From Sulfuricaulis limicola (lineage in GTDB: Bacteria; Pseudomonadota; Gammaproteobacteria; Acidiferrobacterales; Sulfurifustaceae), in assembly GCF_002355735.1 (NCBI RefSeq), contig NZ_AP014879.1, positions 868,001 to 932,000 of the forward strand: a DNA stretch of 64,000 nt. The letters are read 5' to 3'. The translations under genes were made by a program, and so were the position numbers. Below the pieces are notes generated by a model. The model was not told the DNA's origin. It worked only from the letters and a program-made list of their open reading frames with translations, and ran no database searches. Positions 36,424 to 49,154 of the stretch are shown piece after piece; within the stretch, counting starts at the first letter, position 1; every line of letters starts with the position of its first letter.

Positions 36424-38424
36424 TTATTTCCGGGAAGTCTGCTGTGGTGGAAGTTGTTTCTTCAGATTATCCAGCGCCGCGGCGAGTTCTTGTGCCTCAA
36501 TTTTTTTGGGGTGAGGGTTATGCTGATTGGCGTTGTTCAGCTCAACCAATATGCGTTCTGCTACCTCAACTTGCTCCAGCTGGATAAACACTCTTCCCAG
36601 GGCGATTAAGGGATGAAGAAACTTCGGATCTGCGAAATAAGATTGGCGTAATACGTCGATGGCTTCATGAACGCGGTTTTGGCCAATCAACGATATGCCC
36701 AGTATGTAGTAATAAAATGATTTGTCTGTGATGTCAGTGCGTTCAGTCAGTATCTTATATGTCCATGTTTCTACTGGAATCTGAAGCGAACGGCAGGTGG
36801 TCAGAAGGCAGGCTGTAATATTATAAAAGGCGATGTAAGCGCTGGGTGTCATGGGTTCTGACACCAGCAATTTTGCGGTTATCGCCTCTTCCTCGGGATC
36901 CAGTCGTTTACCATTGTTCGCCGCGAGCAAGTGCATGTGCAGCCGGAATCCCGTTTCAAAAGGTTGTAGTTCCCAGGCGCGCCGCATCGCTTGCAAGGCC
37001 TGTTCGTAATGGCCCTGGTTTTCCATCAGCAGGCTCAGACTGGCCTGAATGCGTGCGGAATCTGGATGATGCAAAGCCTCGTATCGGCTGAAATTCTTGT
37101 AATCAGACCACTGCGTAGCGCGGGCGTACGTCGTCCCGGCAAAAACCAGCCCCAGCAGTGGCACGAGTGCCCACCATTTGCGGTTTTTTAGCTTGCTGCT
37201 GATGTGGCCAATGAGATGAATGAGCACAAACAGGATACCCAGAGATGGAAGATAGTTACGGTGTTCATGCGCGATTTCCAGATGAAGAATGGTCGATTCC
37301 AGCAAATGCCCGGCAAAAAACCAGAGTATTCCCAGGCTGAGCAGCGGCTGTTTCCTACGTGCTACCACCGCAACAAAGAGCAGAATTGCTATGCCAGCGA
37401 TGGAAGAAAAGGTTGTCCATGGATCGAAAAGGGAATGCGAGATGGCGATGTCGTCATGCTGGTGTCCAAACAGGTCGATCCTGGGGATCAGGATCAGGTA
37501 AATATAAAAGAATAGTACGCGTGCCTCGGTCAACACCCTCTCGTGCATGCTGAAATGCCGGTTGGCGTAATAGGGAAGGCTGTAGTGTATTGCCATCAGC
37601 AGTATCAGGACGGAACACAAGACGGCTCCCGCCAAAATTGCATATTTTGTTTTTTGCGACAAGCCCTGCCAGGGCCGTTCGTTCGGATACAGCACAAATT
37701 CGAATACAAGCATGAACACCGGCAGCAGGACGGTATTTTCTTTGCTGAGCATTCCCAGCCATCCCCAGACAATCAACCCGAACAGAATCCAGCCGATGCC
37801 GCCGGATTGTCCTGAGACCATGCGCTGGCGTCCCTTGAGATAGAAGACCAGGCCGAGCAGCGTAAACAGCGCGGACAGCTCGGTCATGCGCTGCACTACA
37901 TACAATACGCTGGTCAGCTGAATCGGGTGCACCAGCCAAAGAAGTGCGACGGCGGCGGCCAGCAGGTTAACGTTTTTTCTGGTCAAGTACCGATATAACC
38001 CGCGGCCGGACTGAATTTTTGTTAAACGCGCAAAGACCAGGCGCAGCATCCAAAAAAGTAGCACGCCATTAATCGCGTGGATCGCAAGATTTGTCAGTTT
38101 GAAAGGTGTTGAATCCGCAAAGCTGCCGGCAAAGTAATAGTTCAGCGCGAAGCTGAGCATCGCAATGGGGCGTTGTAGCGGCCCGGCTTCCAGGGAATAG
38201 GCGGCCTGGTAAAGTGCTTCGGTATTCAGAGACTGAATCTTGACGTAGCTGTTATCCAGCAGATTGGTGTAGTCGTCAAAAATCCAGGGGCCGGAGATTC
38301 CCGGCCAGTAGACCAGTGTCGACAAGACGAGCAGCAGCGAGAGAGGAATTATGGATACAAAAAATTTTCCTGGCCGCATCCTTACAGAAGCCTTATTGCG
38401 AGAACCGTTCCTGGGTTTGGACAC
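36424..38424 (-). CDS. TMTC-like GT-C membrane protein with TPR, copy 1
   Basis: 666 residues, paralogous to the next gene. It has an equivalent loop, GPWIFDDYTNLLDN, with the Asp-Asp pair. The blocks RPIAMLSFALNYYFAGSF and TPFKLTNLAIHAING also match. Both genes share a conserved AHEHRNYLPSLGI or FEHRNYLPSLGI segment late in the membrane region, and C-terminal TPRs (GHYEQALQAMRRAWELQPFE). A Lys/Arg-rich start precedes the first membrane segment. It lies downstream of pilA, past a strong terminator. A pilin glycosyltransferase role is plausible by context only. Confidence 0.8.
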   Translation of the reverse strand: MSKPRNGSRNKASVRMRPGKFFVSIIPLSLLLVLSTLVYWPGISGPWIFDDYTNLLDNSYVKIQSLNTEALYQAAYSLEAGPLQRPIAMLSFALNYYFAGSFADSTPFKLTNLAIHAINGVLLFWMLRLVFARLTKIQSGRGLYRYLTRKNVNLLAAAVALLWLVHPIQLTSVLYVVQRMTELSALFTLLGLVFYLKGRQRMVSGQSGGIGWILFGLIVWGWLGMLSKENTVLLPVFMLVFEFVLYPNERPWQGLSQKTKYAILAGAVLCSVLILLMAIHYSLPYYANRHFSMHERVLTEARVLFFYIYLILIPRIDLFGHQHDDIAISHSLFDPWTTFSSIAGIAILLFVAVVARRKQPLLSLGILWFFAGHLLESTILHLEIAHEHRNYLPSLGILFVLIHLIGHISSKLKNRKWWALVPLLGLVFAGTTYARATQWSDYKNFSRYEALHHPDSARIQASLSLLMENQGHYEQALQAMRRAWELQPFETGFRLHMHLLAANNGKRLDPEEEAITAKLLVSEPMTPSAYIAFYNITACLLTTCRSLQIPVETWTYKILTERTDITDKSFYYYILGISLIGQNRVHEAIDVLRQSYFADPKFLHPLIALGRVFIQLEQVEVAERILVELNNANQHNPHPKKIEAQELAAALDNLKKQLPPQQTSRK

Positions 38425-38501
38425 CGCGAGCCTCGTTGCAGGGTCATCAGTAAATCCTCAATGTTAAGGAATAGAGGAATTCTGCCCTGGTTTCAATAAC
38501 A

Positions 38502-38533
38502 TAAAAAACAAGGGCGGCTTGCGCCGCCCTTGT
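38502..38533 (-). terminator. Strong terminator after pilA
   Basis: An 11-bp perfect stem (ACAAGGGCGGC / GCCGCCCTTGT) with the loop TTGC. On the minus strand it is followed by TGTTTTTTAT. It ends the pilA transcript 20 bases past the stop and separates pilA from the TMTC-like genes. Confidence 0.92.
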
Positions 38534-38552
38534 TTGTTTGCCGAACCTAGGC

Positions 38553-38987
38553 TTAGTTCTTGGGACGATATTTGGTTGGTACTGAACCCGTAACAGTCCA
38601 GGAAAGGTTTCCGCCTTGGTTGGTAGGACCATAAATAACTGTGCCGCCCTTAGCCGTGCCTAATTCGTTTACTGTGTTTTTGAGGGTGACGGTTATGGTG
38701 CCGTTGGCGGTATAGGCAACCTTCGAGACATATTTGCTCTTATAGCTGGTTGAAGCAGATATGTTCAGCGACTCGGGCGTTGTCGGAATGGAGCCCAGAT
38801 CGAAACCTTCACTAAAGGCCACGTCGATGGCGGTTCTCACCGCGCCGGACAGACTCGCCGCTTCCGATACACGAGAACGAATGGTGTAATCCTGATACGC
38901 CGGTACCGCGATGGCGGCCAGAATGCCGATGATTGCGACTACGATCATCAGTTCGATGAGTGTGAAACCCTGTTGCAACTTTTTCAT
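38553..38987 (-). CDS. pilA: Type IVa major pilin PilA
   Basis: 144 residues. The class III leader MKKLQQG is followed by [20 protein letters not shown], with Glu5 for assembly and methylation after PilD cleavage. The ~137-residue mature chain has no Cys at all, so the C-terminal disulfide loop typical of many type IVa pilins is missing. The C-terminal half is Ser/Thr/Gly/Asn-rich, with many possible O-glycosylation sites. It is monocistronic, with a strong terminator, a candidate sigma-54 promoter about 220 bases upstream, and pilR-pilS next door. Confidence 0.93.
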   Translation of the reverse strand: MKKLQQGFTLIELMIVVAIIGILAAIAVPAYQDYTIRSRVSEAASLSGAVRTAIDVAFSEGFDLGSIPTTPESLNISASTSYKSKYVSKVAYTANGTITVTLKNTVNELGTAKGGTVIYGPTNQGGNLSWTVTGSVPTKYRPKN

Positions 38988-39375
38988 AAAAGAACCTCCA
39001 ATTGGATAATTGTTGCGAGGGTGCCCCGGAAATAACCGGCCCTGTTTATCCTTAAACGGGGACCGTCTGCGAGCATGGGGCCCCGGCTCCCTGCCAGGCC
39101 GATGCTTTCCGTGACATCCTCAACGTACCTACTTAGCAGAGCCCCTTCCGAAGTCAATTCAGTCGAAACCCTGCCCATCTTCACTACTTTTCGACCTGTA
39201 AATGCTGCAGGTTTTATGCCAGCGACCGCTCTTCGGCGATCGATGGGTAGGGTGTCCTGACCCATTGAAATCAAAAGGGAATTTTAAGCTATCATCTCCT
39301 CTTACAGATTTCTACCCCCTGTTTTTGCAAGATAATTTGCCGCTTTTGGGCGACACTGCCGGCAAACGTCAGTCT
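38988..39375. other. pilA upstream region and pilR 3' flank
   Basis: 388 bases without a credible gene. It holds a candidate sigma-54 promoter at 39205-39221, which implies a leader of about 207 bases before pilA. Near the pilR stop there is an imperfect hairpin (TTTGCCG 39336-39342 with CGGCAAA 39360-39366) that could be a weak pilR terminator. A 96-codon frame on the minus strand here has no family features and is not called. Confidence 0.5.
39205..39221 (-). promoter_or_regulatory. Candidate sigma-54 promoter of pilA
   Basis: The minus strand reads TGGCATAAAACCTGCAG. GG and GC are separated by exactly 10 bases, and the -24 box TGGCA and -12 box TGCA match the RpoN consensus (TGGCAC-N5-TTGCA) except for two positions. 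It points toward pilA. pilR, encoded next door, is a sigma-54 activator known to drive pilA in related bacteria. Confidence 0.6.
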
Positions 39376-40745
<1,370 letters not shown>

Positions 40746-40749
<4 letters not shown>

Positions 40750-42425
40750 AGCGTTCCCAGTTCGGCGCAATCCTCGGCGCGCAGGAAGGTAATACGGAAA
40801 CGGCTGCCGACTCCGCCCTCGCCGGGATGGTAATTCAACGCCGCCCCATTGCCCTCGCACAATTCGCGCGCGATATACAGGCCGAGCCCGGTTCCTTTGG
40901 GTGTGGTCGTGAAGAAGGGATCGAAAATGTTGTCCACGATGTCAGGGTTGATACCGGCGCCCCAGTCGATGACATCCAGCACGGGCCGGTCTTCGCCGTC
41001 CCGGCTGCCCTGGAATTTGATCAGCGGTGTGCCGGTGAAGGGCGGGCTGTGGCGCAAGGCGTTCTGGCACAGGTTGGAGATGACCTGGTAAAGCTGATCC
41101 GGGTCCACGCATGCCGACAGCCCCTGAATGCCCTGCATGACGAAGGCTTCGTGTGCCACGGAAACGGTGTCGCCGTACTGTCGCAGGAAATCCTGCAGCC
41201 ACGGTTCGAGTTCCAGCCGGATCGGATTGATTCGGTCGCGCCGGCTGAGCTGTGTGACATTCTGCACGATGACGTTCATGCGTTTGCTTTGTTCATCGAT
41301 GATCTTGACGAGACGTTTTTCCTCGTCGTTTTCGGTGTCCATGGTTTCGCCGAGAAGCTGTGCGGCGTTGGTCAGCGCGCCGAGCGGATTGCGGATTTCA
41401 TGCGCGATACTGGCGGTCAGTCGCGCCAGTGCCGCCATTTTCAGCTGCTGGGCTTGCTGCTTCAGGATCGACATGTCCTCGAGGAAAATCAGCTTGACGG
41501 CGTTTTTGTCATCGCCCAGGGAGATGAAACGGGGCAGCAGCGAATATCCCACGCGCGAGGTGAATACCTTCCGTCCCCGATTCACAGCACTGTTGCCCAG
41601 CCACTGGAACAGCTGGATGGCCAGTTCCGGCGAGATTTCGTTGAGCGGGGATTTTTTCTCGGTCTCGTTGTGAATGCCGAGATATTTCTGCGCCGACTGG
41701 TTGATCAGGCGTATGTTTCCCTGCGCGTCGCAGATGACGACCCCGGATTGCATACGCTGGATGACGAGTTCATTGAGTTGTGTGAGATTGGCGACGTCCA
41801 CACCGCGGCGCTGGGCCAGTTCCTCAGTGGCGCGCAGGCGTGTGGCGAGCAGATACCCGAAAAAGGCCGTGGCATAGAGGCCGACTCCGAACAGGCCTAC
41901 CTGGGGAAAACCCTGCAGCATTTCGGTCTCCGCTGCGTCCACGCCAGTCAGCCAGCTCCACGAGTGTTCCAGCAGTACGGCGATGGTGGCGAGCGAGGCA
42001 TAAAAGATCGTCAGGCGCTTGCCGAGCATCAGGCTGGTACCGGCGATGGCCACCACCAGCATCAACCCCATGCCACTGGTGAGCCCGCCGCTGGCATGCA
42101 TGACGATCGTGAGCAGCGTGACATCCGCGAATGAGAGCAGCGCCGCCTGGCTGTCGTAGTCGGGTTTCTGCCAATGGATGGAAAAGGCCGCCGTCAGGCT
42201 TATGATGGCGTAGACCACGCTGGTGCTGAGAAACAAGCCGGGATGGGCCTCGCCAAAAGGCGAGAATTTTCCGACGGAAAGAGCAATGCCTGATGCAGCC
42301 AGCGCAATTGCCAGTCGGTAGAAATTGAAGTACTTAAGAAGCTTCCAGTTCTGGGCGTCAACCGTGGCCCGACCTTCCGCCCGGCTCTGTCCCGCACGGG
42401 GAAGGGAGCTTTCCATAGCTGTCAT
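40746..42425 (-). CDS. pilS: Sensor histidine kinase PilS
   Basis: 559 residues. Six membrane segments lie in about residues 30-205, a PAS domain at about 215-320 (MQSGVVICDAQGNIRLINQ), then the H-box AHEIRNPLGALTNAAQLL with its phospho-acceptor His. An HATPase domain follows, with DWGAGINPDIVDNIFDPFF and GTGLGLYIARELCE. In related bacteria PilS senses pilin in the inner membrane and controls PilR. A second Met four codons in is an alternative start. Confidence 0.94.
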
Positions 42426-42560
42426 ACCCTATGGAAATAGCACAGATTCCGGGGGGTGGCAAAATTTGTCAGTTTATATTTTTGCTGGAATTTCGCGTGC
42501 TGGCGGGGTTGAAAGCGGGGATAAAGGATATCTGAGGCTGTCATGAGCCCTCAAAGACAG

Positions 42561-42788
42561 TCAGGTGTGCATTTTCCTCCGATGCTCCTCACTGCAATAA
42601 TGCCTGTTACCGTCCCGAACCGCCTCGGATTCAGGGATATGCATCCCGCAATGGGCGCAGGCTACCATTTTGGTCACGGCCGGTTTATCTGGCGCCGGTT
42701 TTTGGAGAGATGCCAGTGCGCGTTTGATGATTGTCAGGACCAGCCACAGGCCGATCAGGATGATGATGAGGCGAAGAAGCTGACCCAT
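42561..42788 (-). CDS. PP0621-family small membrane/zinc-ribbon-like protein
   Basis: 75 residues. One N-terminal membrane segment (LIIILIGLWLVLTIIKRAL) is followed by MVACAHCGMHIPESEAV and HYCSEEHRRK, a CXXC...C...H arrangement like a small metal-binding ribbon. This matches the PP0621 family, which is often found beside pilS in Gammaproteobacteria. Function unknown. It is transcribed in the same direction as pilS, 135 bases upstream. Confidence 0.88.
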   Translation of the reverse strand: MGQLLRLIIILIGLWLVLTIIKRALASLQKPAPDKPAVTKMVACAHCGMHIPESEAVRDGNRHYCSEEHRRKMHT

Positions 42789-42885
42789 GTTCTCTTTGAA
42801 GAAGAAACCAGGCCACCGGGTTGTCGGCGCGCCAAGATGAGTCTTATCGGGAACTTGGCGTTTTGGCAGTTGATTTCTTGAAACT

Positions 42886-42962
42886 TGGTCGGGGTGAGAG
42901 GATTTGAACCTCCGGCCCCTTGCTCCCGAAGCAAGTGCGCTACCAGGCTGCGCTACACCCCG
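42886..42962 (-). tRNA. tRNA-Pro (anticodon CGG)
   Basis: 77 bases with encoded CCA. The 5' end CGGGGTG pairs with CACCCCG, the D-arm has the proline-type GCGCAGCCTGG, and the anticodon loop TTCGGGA gives CGG, decoding CCG. Confidence 0.96.
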
Positions 42963-42982
42963 TTGGTACTGACGATACCTAC

Positions 42983-43951
42983 CTAATAACTACGGTGGAC
43001 GGAAAAATGGGCCAGATCGAGAAGCGCTTGTTTGTAGGGCGAATCCGGTATGGCGGCCAGGGCTGCCGTGGCCCGGGAGGCCTCGTCTTCAGCCCGGCGC
43101 GCAGTGTACGTGATGGAACCCGTTGATTCAATGGCGTCCATGACCTCTTCCATCTGGGCCAGGCCGCCTTCCTCGATGGCGGTGCGGATCAGTTCACGCT
43201 GGCGGTTGTTTCCCTGGCGCAAGGTATAGATGAGCGGCAGGGTAGGCTTGCCCTCGGCCAGGTCATCGCCGATGTTTTTCCCCAGGTCGTGATTGTCCCG
43301 GCCATAGTCGAGGGCATCGTCCACCAGCTGAAACGCGGTGCCGAGATGCATCCCGTAGGATGCCATGTCCTCCTCGATCTGCTGGTTTTGCCCGCTGATG
43401 ACGGCCGCGAGCTGTGCGCCCGCCTGGAACAATTTGGCGGTCTTGTTGCGGATGACCTCGATGTAGCGCTCTTCGGTGGTTTCCGGGTCGTGGCAATTGA
43501 GCAGCTGCATGACCTCGCCCTTGGCGATGGTGTTGGTGGTATGGGCCAGGATCTGCATCACGCGCATGCTGCCGACCTCGACCATCATCTCGAAGGCGCG
43601 CGAATACAGGAAATCGCCGACCAGCACGCTGGCCTCGTTGCCCCAGATGGTGTTGGCGGTGGTGTGCCCGCGACGCAACTCCGAGGCATCGACCACGTCG
43701 TCGTGCAGCAGGGTGGCGGTGTGGATGAACTCGATGATGGCGGCCAAACGGATGTGGGCATCGCCCTGGTAGCCGAAGGCCCGGCTGCCCAGCAGTACCA
43801 GCACCGGCCGCAGCCGTTTGCCGCCGCTGTGGACGATATAGGAGCCCATCTGGTTGATGAGGGCGACATCGGACTGGAGCCGGGTTTCGATCTCGCGGTC
43901 CACGGCCCGCAGATCGTCCCGAACCAGGGCCTTGATGGCTTCGTAATCCAT
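42983..43951 (-). CDS. ispB: Octaprenyl diphosphate synthase
   Basis: 322 residues. The two Asp-rich metal motifs are present: LLHDDVVDASELRRG (first) and AFQLVDDALDYGRDN (second). The GGKRLRPVLVLLGSRAFG block lies near residue 45. It builds the polyprenyl side chain of ubiquinone. It diverges from rplU-rpmA, as in Pseudomonas and Escherichia. Confidence 0.95.
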   Translation of the reverse strand: MDYEAIKALVRDDLRAVDREIETRLQSDVALINQMGSYIVHSGGKRLRPVLVLLGSRAFGYQGDAHIRLAAIIEFIHTATLLHDDVVDASELRRGHTTANTIWGNEASVLVGDFLYSRAFEMMVEVGSMRVMQILAHTTNTIAKGEVMQLLNCHDPETTEERYIEVIRNKTAKLFQAGAQLAAVISGQNQQIEEDMASYGMHLGTAFQLVDDALDYGRDNHDLGKNIGDDLAEGKPTLPLIYTLRQGNNRQRELIRTAIEEGGLAQMEEVMDAIESTGSITYTARRAEDEASRATAALAAIPDSPYKQALLDLAHFSVHRSY

Positions 43952-44017
43952 GAAAATGAAGGGTAGGTAAGGTCCGGGCCGGCATGCTAGGGGGTGGGTC
44001 TGGGTCCGTCAAGACGT

Positions 44018-44046
44018 TTGACCTGATGCGGCACAATCGTTAAAAT
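44018..44046 (+). promoter_or_regulatory. Sigma-70 promoter of rplU-rpmA
   Basis: TTGACC at 44018-44023 and TAAAAT at 44041-44046 are separated by 17 bases. The predicted start is near 44053, about 60 bases ahead of the rplU ATG. Confidence 0.8.
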
Positions 44047-44113
44047 TGCCGGCCTTTTAGCGGGCTTTTTCCGCATTTTCCGGCCCAGGGGCCAGGCAGG
44101 AGCTGAATTCATC

Positions 44114-44422
44114 ATGTATGCAGTCATTCAAAACGGCGGCAAGCAATACCGGGTCGCGCCGGGCGACGTCATCCGGGTGGAAAAACTGGAGGCCGCCGAA
44201 GGCCAGACGGTCGATCTCAACCCGGTGCTGATGGTGAGCGACGATCAGGGCGCGCGCGTCGGCAATCCGGTGCTGGCAGGCGCCAGTGTCACGGCCAAGG
44301 TGAAGAGCCACGGGCGCGCGGACAAGATCAAGATCTTCAAGATGCGCCGGCGCAAGCACTATCGCAAGACCCAGGGTCACCGTCAGTACTACACGGAACT
44401 GGAAATTACCGGCATCAAGTAA
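44114..44422 (+). CDS. rplU: 50S ribosomal protein L21
   Basis: 102 residues starting [14 protein letters not shown], with the C-terminal signature [20 protein letters not shown]. Length and sequence are typical. AGGAG precedes the start. It is co-transcribed with rpmA 19 bases downstream, from the sigma-70 promoter at 44018-44046. Confidence 0.98.
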   Translation: MYAVIQNGGKQYRVAPGDVIRVEKLEAAEGQTVDLNPVLMVSDDQGARVGNPVLAGASVTAKVKSHGRADKIKIFKMRRRKHYRKTQGHRQYYTELEITGIK

Positions 44423-44441
44423 GCAACAGAGAGATTCTTCC

Positions 44442-44699
44442 ATGGCACACAAAAAAGCAGGCGGCAGTTCACGCAACGGTCGCGATTCCCACGCGCAGCG
44501 CCTCGGCGTCAAGCGTTATGCCGGCGAACAGGTTCTGGCGGGCAACATTCTGGTGCGTCAGCGCGGCACCGAATTTCACCCCGGCGTGAACGTCGGTATC
44601 GGCAAGGACGACACGCTTTTCGCCAAGATCAACGGCCGGGTGCAGTTCGATATCAAGGGCCCGCGGAACCGCAGAACGGTAAGCATCGTCCCGGGCTGA
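44442..44699 (+). CDS. rpmA: 50S ribosomal protein L27
   Basis: 85 residues beginning [16 protein letters not shown]. The N-terminal tail reaches the peptidyl-transferase centre and no cleaved extension is present. [20 protein letters not shown] is typical. AGAGA precedes the start. A strong terminator follows 20 bases after the stop. Confidence 0.98.
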   Translation: MAHKKAGGSSRNGRDSHAQRLGVKRYAGEQVLAGNILVRQRGTEFHPGVNVGIGKDDTLFAKINGRVQFDIKGPRNRRTVSIVPG

Positions 44700-44718
44700 C
44701 CCGCTTACGCGCGTACCG

Positions 44719-44757
44719 AAAAACCCCGCCCTGGCAACACGGCGGGGTTTTTTATTT
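44719..44757 (+). terminator. Terminator after rpmA
   Basis: AACCCCGCC pairs with GGCGGGGTT over a ten-base loop, followed by TTTTTATTTTTA. The A-rich upstream side would also allow some leftward function. Confidence 0.92.
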
Positions 44758-44767
44758 TTATGATTTT

Positions 44768-44847
44768 GAACCGCCAAGGCGCCAAGAGCGCCAAGTTTTA
44801 TCCAATAATTCCGTTTCTCTTGGCGTCCTTGGCGGCTTGGCGGTTTA
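44768..44847. repeat. Inverted-repeat element between rpmA and obg
   Basis: The left arm (44768-44795) consists of CCGCCAAGGCGCCAAG-type units. The right arm (about 44817-44847) is its near-exact reverse complement, about 24 of 27 positions. The two are separated by a short AT-rich centre. The element lies right after the rpmA terminator and ends about 14 bases before the obg start. It has the same build as the element at the ccmF/ccmH junction but a different unit. Confidence 0.75.
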
Positions 44848-44857
44848 CAATCTTTAA

Positions 44858-47082
<2,225 letters not shown>

Positions 47083-47092
47083 TGCGACACCC

Positions 47093-47124
47093 AAAAAAAA
47101 GGCCGGCAACGCCGGCCTTTTTTA
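47093..47124. terminator. Bidirectional terminator between proB and rpsT
   Basis: GGCCGGC-AAC-GCCGGCC is flanked by eight A on the left and a T run on the right. It can therefore end both the rightward proB and the leftward rpsT transcripts. Confidence 0.9.
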
Positions 47125-47141
47125 TTATGAAGGCTGAAAAG

Positions 47142-47405
47142 TCACGCGAGCGTACGCAGCTGCTGGTTGAGCCCGCTCTTGTAGCGCGCCGCGGCGTTCT
47201 TGTGGACCAGTCCTTTTCCAACCAGACGGTCGATGACGGAAGCGGCTTCGCGGAAAGCCTGCTGCGCGGCGGATTTGTCCTTGGAGGCGACGGCGGTGCG
47301 GACCTTCTTGATCTGGGTGCGCAGCTCGGTGCGCTGACCGGCGTTGCGGGCGCGATGCGCCTCGGCTTGACGCGCGCGTTTCTTTGCCTGTGCGGTGTTG
47401 GCCAA
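47142..47405 (-). CDS. rpsT: 30S ribosomal protein S20
   Basis: 87 residues from a TTG at 47405, giving M-ANTAQAKKRARQAE. AGGAG lies seven bases upstream. A longer frame from 47441 would place the ribosome site inside the gene. Escherichia rpsT also uses a UUG start, which takes part in autoregulation, so the same control may apply. Typical S20 blocks include RTELRTQIKKVRTAV and LVGKGLVHKNAAARYKSGL. Confidence 0.96.
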   Translation of the reverse strand: MANTAQAKKRARQAEAHRARNAGQRTELRTQIKKVRTAVASKDKSAAQQAFREAASVIDRLVGKGLVHKNAAARYKSGLNQQLRTLA

Positions 47406-47579
47406 AACAATTCTCCTGGGAATGCCTCGAAAGGGCGGCAACTATGCTGATTTTGGGCGTATTTGTCAATCCCGCCGGCGGGTTATCCGGCGTTATGCAG
47501 GGGGCAACGGCGGTTGGGGTGGCCCGGTGACATCCTGTATTATCGCGGCTCGATGGAGCCATGCCCTTAAAGTGTATAC

Positions 47580-49154
47580 GTGAGCCGCAAGCTCCTTAAA
47601 TCCACGGCCGTCACCGGTGGCATGACCCTGCTGTCGCGGATCACCGGCCTGATCCGCGACATCTTTTTTGCCAGTCTCATCGGTGCCGGCACCGGCGTGG
47701 CGGCCGACGCCTTCTACGTCGCCTTCCGCATCCCCAATTTTCTGCGCCGTATTTTCGGCGAGGGCGCCTTTTCCCAGAGTTTCGTCCCGGTGTTTGCCGA
47801 GTTCAAGACCAAGTATTCGGCCGACGAGACCAGGGCCTTCATCGACCACATGGCCGGCATACTTGGCGCCATACTCTTTGTCGTCACGCTCGCCGGCGTG
47901 ATCGCCGCCCCGCTGCTGGTGATGGCCCTCGCGCCCGGGTTCCTCGATGAACCGCAGAAATACGGCCTGACGGTGCAGATGCTGCGCATCACCTTCCCAT
48001 ATATTTTCTTCATCTCGCTGGTCGCCATGGCGGCGGGCATACTTAATACATATGGCCGTTTCGGCGCCGCCGCCTTCACGCCGGTGTTGCTGAATCTCTC
48101 GCTCATCGGCGCGGCGGTGTGGCTGGCACCGCGCCTGGACGAGCCGGTGCTGGCGCTGGCCTGGGGCGTATTCATCGCCGGCGTGGTGCAGTTGCTGTTC
48201 CAGATTCCGTTCCTGCGCGGCATCAAAATGCTGCCGCGCCCGCGCTTGCGTCTGCGCGAGCGGCATCATGGCGTGGCGCGCGTCTTCAAGCTGATGTTGC
48301 CCGCGATCTTCGGCGTGTCGGTGGCGCAGATCAACATGCTGGTGAACACGCTGCTGGCGTCGTTTCTGGTCACCGGCAGCGTCTCGTGGCTGTATTATTC
48401 CGACCGCTTGATGGAATTCCCGCTGGGCGTGTTCGGCATCGCGCTGGCGACGGTGATCCTTCCCAGCCTGGCCCGGCGACATGCCAGCAATTCGCGCGAG
48501 GATTTTTCGCATCTGCTCGACTGGGGACTGCGCTGGGTGTTCCTGGTTGCCGTGCCGGCCTCGGTGGCGCTGGTGATTCTTTCCGGGCCGTTGCTGGCGA
48601 CATTTTTTTATTTCGGCAAGTTCACGGTGCATGATGTGCACATGAGCGCCAACGCGCTTATGGCATTTTCTTTCGGGTTGCTGGGATTTATCCTGATCAA
48701 GGTGCTGGCGCCGGGATTCTATGCGCGGCAGGACACCAAAACACCCATGCGAATCGGGGTGATTTCGCTGGTGATCAATATCCTGCTGAGCCTGTTGCTG
48801 GTGATTCCGTTGAAACACACCGGTTTGGCGCTGGCGATTTCGCTGGCGGCATTTGTGAACGCCGGCATACTTTTCTTCATGCTGCGCCGGCACGATGTGT
48901 ATCGTCCTTCTCCGGGATGGTTTGTGTTTCTCGTGCGTGTCAGTCTGGCCAGTGCCGTGATGGGCCTGGTGCTGGTCTGGGGCGCAGGCAATCTCGATTC
49001 GTGGTTGCAGGCCTCGGCGCCGGAGCGGGCAACCCGCTTGTCAATATGGGTAGTTACCGGCGCCGTGGTGTATTTATTGACCGTAACCGCTTTCGGAGTA
49101 CGATTGGCACAGTTACTGCTCAGAAAGGGGGAAGGGGCAAAATTCGATGACTAG
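47580..49154 (+). CDS. murJ: Lipid II flippase MurJ
   Basis: 524 residues from a GTG start (MSRKLLKSTAVTGGMTLLSR). It has about fourteen membrane segments of the MOP superfamily. Conserved blocks are ITGLIRDIFFASLIGAGTG, AFRIPNFLRRIFGEGAFSQ and RITFPYIFFISLVAMAAGIL. The central Arg residues of the cavity are present. It overlaps the next gene by eight bases. Confidence 0.96.
   Translation: MSRKLLKSTAVTGGMTLLSRITGLIRDIFFASLIGAGTGVAADAFYVAFRIPNFLRRIFGEGAFSQSFVPVFAEFKTKYSADETRAFIDHMAGILGAILFVVTLAGVIAAPLLVMALAPGFLDEPQKYGLTVQMLRITFPYIFFISLVAMAAGILNTYGRFGAAAFTPVLLNLSLIGAAVWLAPRLDEPVLALAWGVFIAGVVQLLFQIPFLRGIKMLPRPRLRLRERHHGVARVFKLMLPAIFGVSVAQINMLVNTLLASFLVTGSVSWLYYSDRLMEFPLGVFGIALATVILPSLARRHASNSREDFSHLLDWGLRWVFLVAVPASVALVILSGPLLATFFYFGKFTVHDVHMSANALMAFSFGLLGFILIKVLAPGFYARQDTKTPMRIGVISLVINILLSLLLVIPLKHTGLALAISLAAFVNAGILFFMLRRHDVYRPSPGWFVFLVRVSLASAVMGLVLVWGAGNLDSWLQASAPERATRLSIWVVTGAVVYLLTVTAFGVRLAQLLLRKGEGAKFDD

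Noticed and set aside
39010-39030. Second sigma-54-like site close to pilA
   Set aside because: The GG and GC elements are 7 or 9 bases apart, not 10, so the site at 39205-39221 is preferred.
38984-39274. 96-codon minus-strand frame in the pilA leader
   Set aside because: No ribosome site, no recognisable composition or family features, and it covers the candidate sigma-54 promoter leader.
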